From: Clostridiales bacterium
GTDB taxonomy: Bacteria > Bacillota > Clostridia > Lachnospirales > Lachnospiraceae
Direction of reading: 5' to 3'
Assembly: GCA_015655565.1 (NCBI GenBank)
Contig: JAATEU010000168.1
Coordinates: 1 to 7,953, forward strand
Length of the DNA: 7,953 nucleotides
Positions 5,705-7,953 of this stretch are shown here, piece by piece. Within the stretch, counting starts at the first letter, position 1. Each line of letters starts with the position of its first letter. A model generated the notes under the pieces. The model was not told where the DNA came from and searched no databases. It saw only the letters and a list, made by a program, of their open reading frames with translations. The translations under genes were made by a program, and so were the position numbers.

Positions 5705-7153
5705 ATGGATTTCAAAGATATTGATTTGGATAAAATAGATTTATCAGGCAAAGAACCTCTGAAAGAACCGGAAAGACAATATTACTTTATGGCAAAATGC
5801 AGGGAATGGGTTAAGGCTGAAAGTGAAAAATCAGGCCGGCCGTTAACCTTTATTACCCAAACCTTCGGGTGTCAGATGAATGCAAAAGATTCTGAAAAAC
5901 TGGCCGGCATTTTAGAGAAAATCGGATTTATTGAAACGGATACGGAAGAAGCGGATTTTGTTGTATATAATACCTGTACGGTGAGGGAGAATGCCAATAC
6001 AAGAGTATATGGAAGACTTGGATATTTAAATAATCTGAAGAAGAAAAATCCCAATATGATGATTGCTTTATGCGGCTGTATGATGCAGGAAGCTGCGGTG
6101 GTTGAAAAGATAAGAAAAAGTTATCGCTTTGTAGATATTATTTTTGGTACCCATAATATCTTTAAATTGGCGGAATTAATCCATTCCAGGTTAATTTCCG
6201 GAGGAATGATTATAGATGTATGGAAGGATACGGATCAGATCGTGGAGGATCTTCCAAGCGAAAGAAAGTTTCGGTTTAAAGCCGGCGTTAATATTATGTA
6301 TGGCTGCAATAATCACTGCAGCTTTTGTATTGTTCCTTATGTCAGGGGCAGGGAGCGCAGCCGCAATCAGGAAGATATCATCAGGGAAATTAGGGAATTA
6401 GTGGCGGACGGTGTTGCAGAAATAATGCTTTTGGGGCAGAATGTGAATTCTTATGGAAAAACCTTAGACCCTCCCGTATCATTTGCAAATTTGCTGAAAG
6501 AAATTGATGAAATTGAAGGCCTTAAGAGAATCCGTTTTATGACCTCCCACCCCAAGGATTTATCCGATTCCTTAATCGAAGTCATGAAAAATTCCAAAAA
6601 AATATGCAGTCATCTTCATTTGCCGATACAGTCAGGAAGCAGTAAGATTTTAAAAATCATGAACCGGAATTATTCAAAAGAAGATTATTTGGCCTTAGTG
6701 GATAAAATCAGGGCGGCCATGCCGGATATATCCCTGACCACAGATCTTATCGTTGGGTTTCCCGGGGAAACGGAAGAGGATTTCCTAGAGACCCTGGAAG
6801 TGGTAAAAAAAGTAAGATATGACAGTGCATATACTTTTCTTTATTCGAAACGCTCAGGTACCCCGGCTGCCAATATGGACAAGCAGGTAGAAGAGTCTGT
6901 TGCCAAGATAAGGTTTAACCGGCTATTAAAGGTAATTCAGGAGATATCTTCCGAGCTGACCGGGAAACGCGAAGGTGAAATACAGGAGATATTGGTGGAA
7001 GAAATAAATGAACAAAACAATTCCCTTCTGACAGGGAGATTAAGCAATAATATTTTAGTGCATTTTAAAGGTACGCCGGATATGATTGGCTCCATAATCA
7101 ACGTTAAGCTTAAAGAATGCAAAGGTTTCTATTATCTTGGTGAGTTAGTATAA
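5705..7153 (+). CDS. miaB: tRNA-2-methylthio-N6-dimethylallyladenosine synthase (MiaB)
   Basis: This radical-SAM enzyme adds the 2-methylthio group to i6A37 of tRNAs reading UNN codons. Its 482 residues are a full-length protein with a Clostridia-type N-terminal extension of about 45 residues before the catalytic part. The UPF0004 domain has its three iron-sulfur cysteines at C56 (TFGCQMN), C91 (NTCTVRENA) and C125 (CGCMMQE). The radical-SAM motif is C201-NNH-C205-SF-C208, followed by IVPYVRGRERSR (209-220). The LLGQNVNSYG (242-251), HLPIQSGS (305-312) and GFPGETEEDF (351-360) blocks are also intact. A C-terminal TRAM RNA-binding domain fills about 420-482. The ATG at 5705 has only a weak purine stretch upstream. 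The gene has its own promoter. In related genomes miaB is often near mutS/mutL; here rny follows instead. Confidence 0.97.
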   Translation: MDFKDIDLDKIDLSGKEPLKEPERQYYFMAKCREWVKAESEKSGRPLTFITQTFGCQMNAKDSEKLAGILEKIGFIETDTEEADFVVYNTCTVRENANTRVYGRLGYLNNLKKKNPNMMIALCGCMMQEAAVVEKIRKSYRFVDIIFGTHNIFKLAELIHSRLISGGMIIDVWKDTDQIVEDLPSERKFRFKAGVNIMYGCNNHCSFCIVPYVRGRERSRNQEDIIREIRELVADGVAEIMLLGQNVNSYGKTLDPPVSFANLLKEIDEIEGLKRIRFMTSHPKDLSDSLIEVMKNSKKICSHLHLPIQSGSSKILKIMNRNYSKEDYLALVDKIRAAMPDISLTTDLIVGFPGETEEDFLETLEVVKKVRYDSAYTFLYSKRSGTPAANMDKQVEESVAKIRFNRLLKVIQEISSELTGKREGEIQEILVEEINEQNNSLLTGRLSNNILVHFKGTPDMIGSIINVKLKECKGFYYLGELV

Positions 7154-7186
7154 TAATTAGGAATAATATTGATTATTTTCGTTATA

Positions 7187-7197
7187 TTATGACATAA
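7187..7197. other. Short palindrome between miaB and rny
   Basis: TTATG-A-CATAA is a perfect 11-nt inverted repeat, about 25 nt upstream of the rny -35 box. It has no GC stem or T-run, so it is not a terminator. It could be an operator half-site pair, though AT-rich DNA gives such palindromes by chance. Confidence 0.25.
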
Positions 7198-7221
7198 TGC
7201 ATAATAATTTAGGAAGTATAC

Positions 7222-7250
7222 TTGACATACTCAACAAAACAGTATAGAAT
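7222..7250 (+). promoter_or_regulatory. Predicted strong sigma-A promoter of rny
   Basis: A perfect TTGACA (7222-7227) and TAGAAT (7245-7250) are separated by 17 nt. Transcription would start near 7257 and give a leader of about 43 nt. It is the best -35 match in the window. Confidence 0.75.
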
Positions 7251-7285
7251 TTAAGTGTTGTATCTTTGTACAATGAAAATTAAAT

Positions 7286-7299
7286 AAGGAGGTGCTCCT
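7286..7299 (+). promoter_or_regulatory. rny ribosome binding site inside a small hairpin
   Basis: AAGGAGG (7286-7292) lies 7 nt before the GTG start at 7300. AGGAG (7287-7291) is exactly complementary to CTCCT (7295-7299), with a 3-nt GTG loop. The Shine-Dalgarno sequence can therefore be folded shut right against the start codon. This site decides the GTG start. Confidence 0.6.
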
Positions 7300-7848
7300 G
7301 TGCAAGACGTACTAAAAATAGGAATTGCTATTTTAGTTGCCTTGGTAATAGTTGCTCCTCTTGTTTGGAAAATTGCGATATCCTATCGAATCAAAGTCGT
7401 TGAGGCAAAGATAGGTTCTGCAGAAGAAAAAGCAAGAGAAATCATAGATGAAGCTTTAAAAACAGCTGAAACTAAGAAGAGAGAAGCCTTACTCGAAGCC
7501 AAAGAAGAGTCTTTAAAGACTAAGAATGAACTTGAGAAGGAAACTAAGGAAAGAAGAGCAGAAGTGCAACGCTACGAGAAACGTGTTCTTTCTAAAGAAG
7601 AAACTTTAGACAGAAAAACGGAAGCACTTGAGAAGAAAGAATCGAAGCTTACTGTGAAGGAAGCTGAACTAGACAGAATCAAGGTCGAAGCAGAAGAGCT
7701 TCATGGCAGACAATTGCAGGAGTTAGAAAAAATTTCTGGACTTACCTCCGAACAAGCAAAAGAATTTCTATTGAAGACTGTGGAAGATGAAGTAAAAATT
7801 GATACGGCTAAGTTAATAAAAGAACTTGAAATGAAAGCAAAAGAATAA
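7300..7848 (+). CDS. rny: Ribonuclease Y, N-terminal fragment (gene interrupted or truncated)
   Basis: RNase Y is the membrane-anchored endoribonuclease that starts much mRNA decay in Firmicutes. Full-length proteins have about 520 residues: an N-terminal membrane helix, a long coiled coil, a KH RNA-binding domain and an HD metal-dependent catalytic domain. Here only 182 residues are present. Residues 5-28 are the hydrophobic anchor (LKIGIAILVALVIVAPLVWK is 5-24), and about 30-182 are the charged coiled coil with the family block LTSEQAKEFLLKTVEDEV (148-165). The frame ends at TAA, directly followed by in-frame TGA and TAA (7846-7854). The KH and HD domains are absent. Nothing before the stop looks decayed, and promoter and GTG start are strong, so the break is recent or functional. 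A fragment like this would be a membrane-bound coiled coil without nuclease activity. The rest of the gene may lie beyond the window. Confidence 0.85.
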   Translation: MQDVLKIGIAILVALVIVAPLVWKIAISYRIKVVEAKIGSAEEKAREIIDEALKTAETKKREALLEAKEESLKTKNELEKETKERRAEVQRYEKRVLSKEETLDRKTEALEKKESKLTVKEAELDRIKVEAEELHGRQLQELEKISGLTSEQAKEFLLKTVEDEVKIDTAKLIKELEMKAKE

Positions 7849-7953
7849 TGATAAGAAATAATTTTTTTAATCTTCTTTTAAAAGAATTCATTTTCTCATA
7901 AAAGATATTATAATGAAGAAAATGCAACGATTTTTGTTTTGTATTTCATCTCA
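7849..7953 (+). other. AT-rich sequence replacing the rest of rny; possible end of an inserted element
   Basis: These 105 nt show no match to the KH-domain region expected after residue 182. They start with a second and third in-frame stop, then a T-run (7862-7868). A perfect 14-bp palindrome TTCTTTTAAAAGAA is at 7873-7886. Two overlapping inverted repeats (TTCATT 7887-7892 with AATGAA 7912-7917; CATTTTCT 7889-7896 with AGAAAATG 7917-7924) bracket a TATAAT at 7909-7914. A weak -35, TTCATT, stands 16 nt before it. An open frame from ATG at 7913 (MKKMQRFLFCISS) runs off the edge but has no ribosome site. This could be the terminal regulatory region of an inserted element; no recombinase is visible. 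Confidence 0.4.
7909..7914 (+). promoter_or_regulatory. Promoter-like -10 box after the rny break
   Basis: A perfect TATAAT lies between inverted-repeat arms. The -35 (TTCATT, 16-nt spacing) matches only 3 of 6 positions, so promoter activity is doubtful. Confidence 0.25.

Noticed and set aside
6216..6401. Alternative + frame inside miaB with a hydrophobic run
   Set aside because: It overlaps the radical-SAM motif of MiaB, and the hydrophobic stretch is the out-of-frame reading of that conserved segment.
7846..7953. Group II or group I intron starting at the rny break
   Set aside because: No GUGYG-type 5' intron boundary and no recognisable intron core are visible in the 105 nt available; three stop codons alone do not indicate an intron.
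1..7953. CRISPR arrays, tRNA or rRNA genes, toxin-antitoxin pairs
   Set aside because: No regularly spaced direct repeats, no tRNA cloverleaf or 3'-CCA context, and no recognised toxin or antitoxin family were seen.

Overview
The window looks like chromosome of a low-GC Gram-positive anaerobe, most likely a member of the Clostridia close to Lachnospiraceae. The evidence is strong AGGAGG-type ribosome sites, AT-rich spacers, a DUF896 (YnzC-type) gene, a glutamate 5-kinase without a PUA domain, and RNase Y as a membrane-anchored RNase. The genus is inferred from protein resemblance only. All genes I accept are on the + strand.

Region 1 (1-3997) is a tightly packed housekeeping run. It holds the C-terminal part of a FAD-dependent dehydrogenase-like protein (COG2509 type), proB, a small DUF896 protein, 5-formyltetrahydrofolate cyclo-ligase and proA. 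ProB and ProA carry out the first two steps from glutamate to proline. The DUF896 and folate genes sit between them, and spacings are short (0 to 67 nt), so this is probably one operon.

Region 2 (3998-5700) is accessory in character. A 154-bp hairpin-forming MITE-like element with near-perfect terminal inverted repeats lies between two CTAG copies, and the first CTAG contains the proA stop codon. Next comes a stretch with a good promoter, a Shine-Dalgarno-like AGGAGG and a strong terminator but no ATG-started ORF, so it may be a small RNA. A MazG-like nucleotide pyrophosphohydrolase follows, in which one expected metal ligand is Lys. The last gene is a small unrecognised protein preceded by a 20-bp tandem repeat.

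Region 3 (5623-7250) has miaB behind its own consensus promoter. MiaB is the tRNA ms2i6A methylthiotransferase and looks complete.

Region 4 (7222-7953) has a strong promoter and the start of rny (RNase Y). The membrane anchor and coiled coil are intact, but the frame ends at residue 182 in three consecutive in-frame stops, just before the KH and HD domains. It is followed by about 100 nt of AT-rich sequence with palindromes and a promoter-like -10 box. RNase Y normally has about 520 residues, so the gene is either interrupted by an insertion whose body lies beyond the window or truncated. This is the most interesting observation here.
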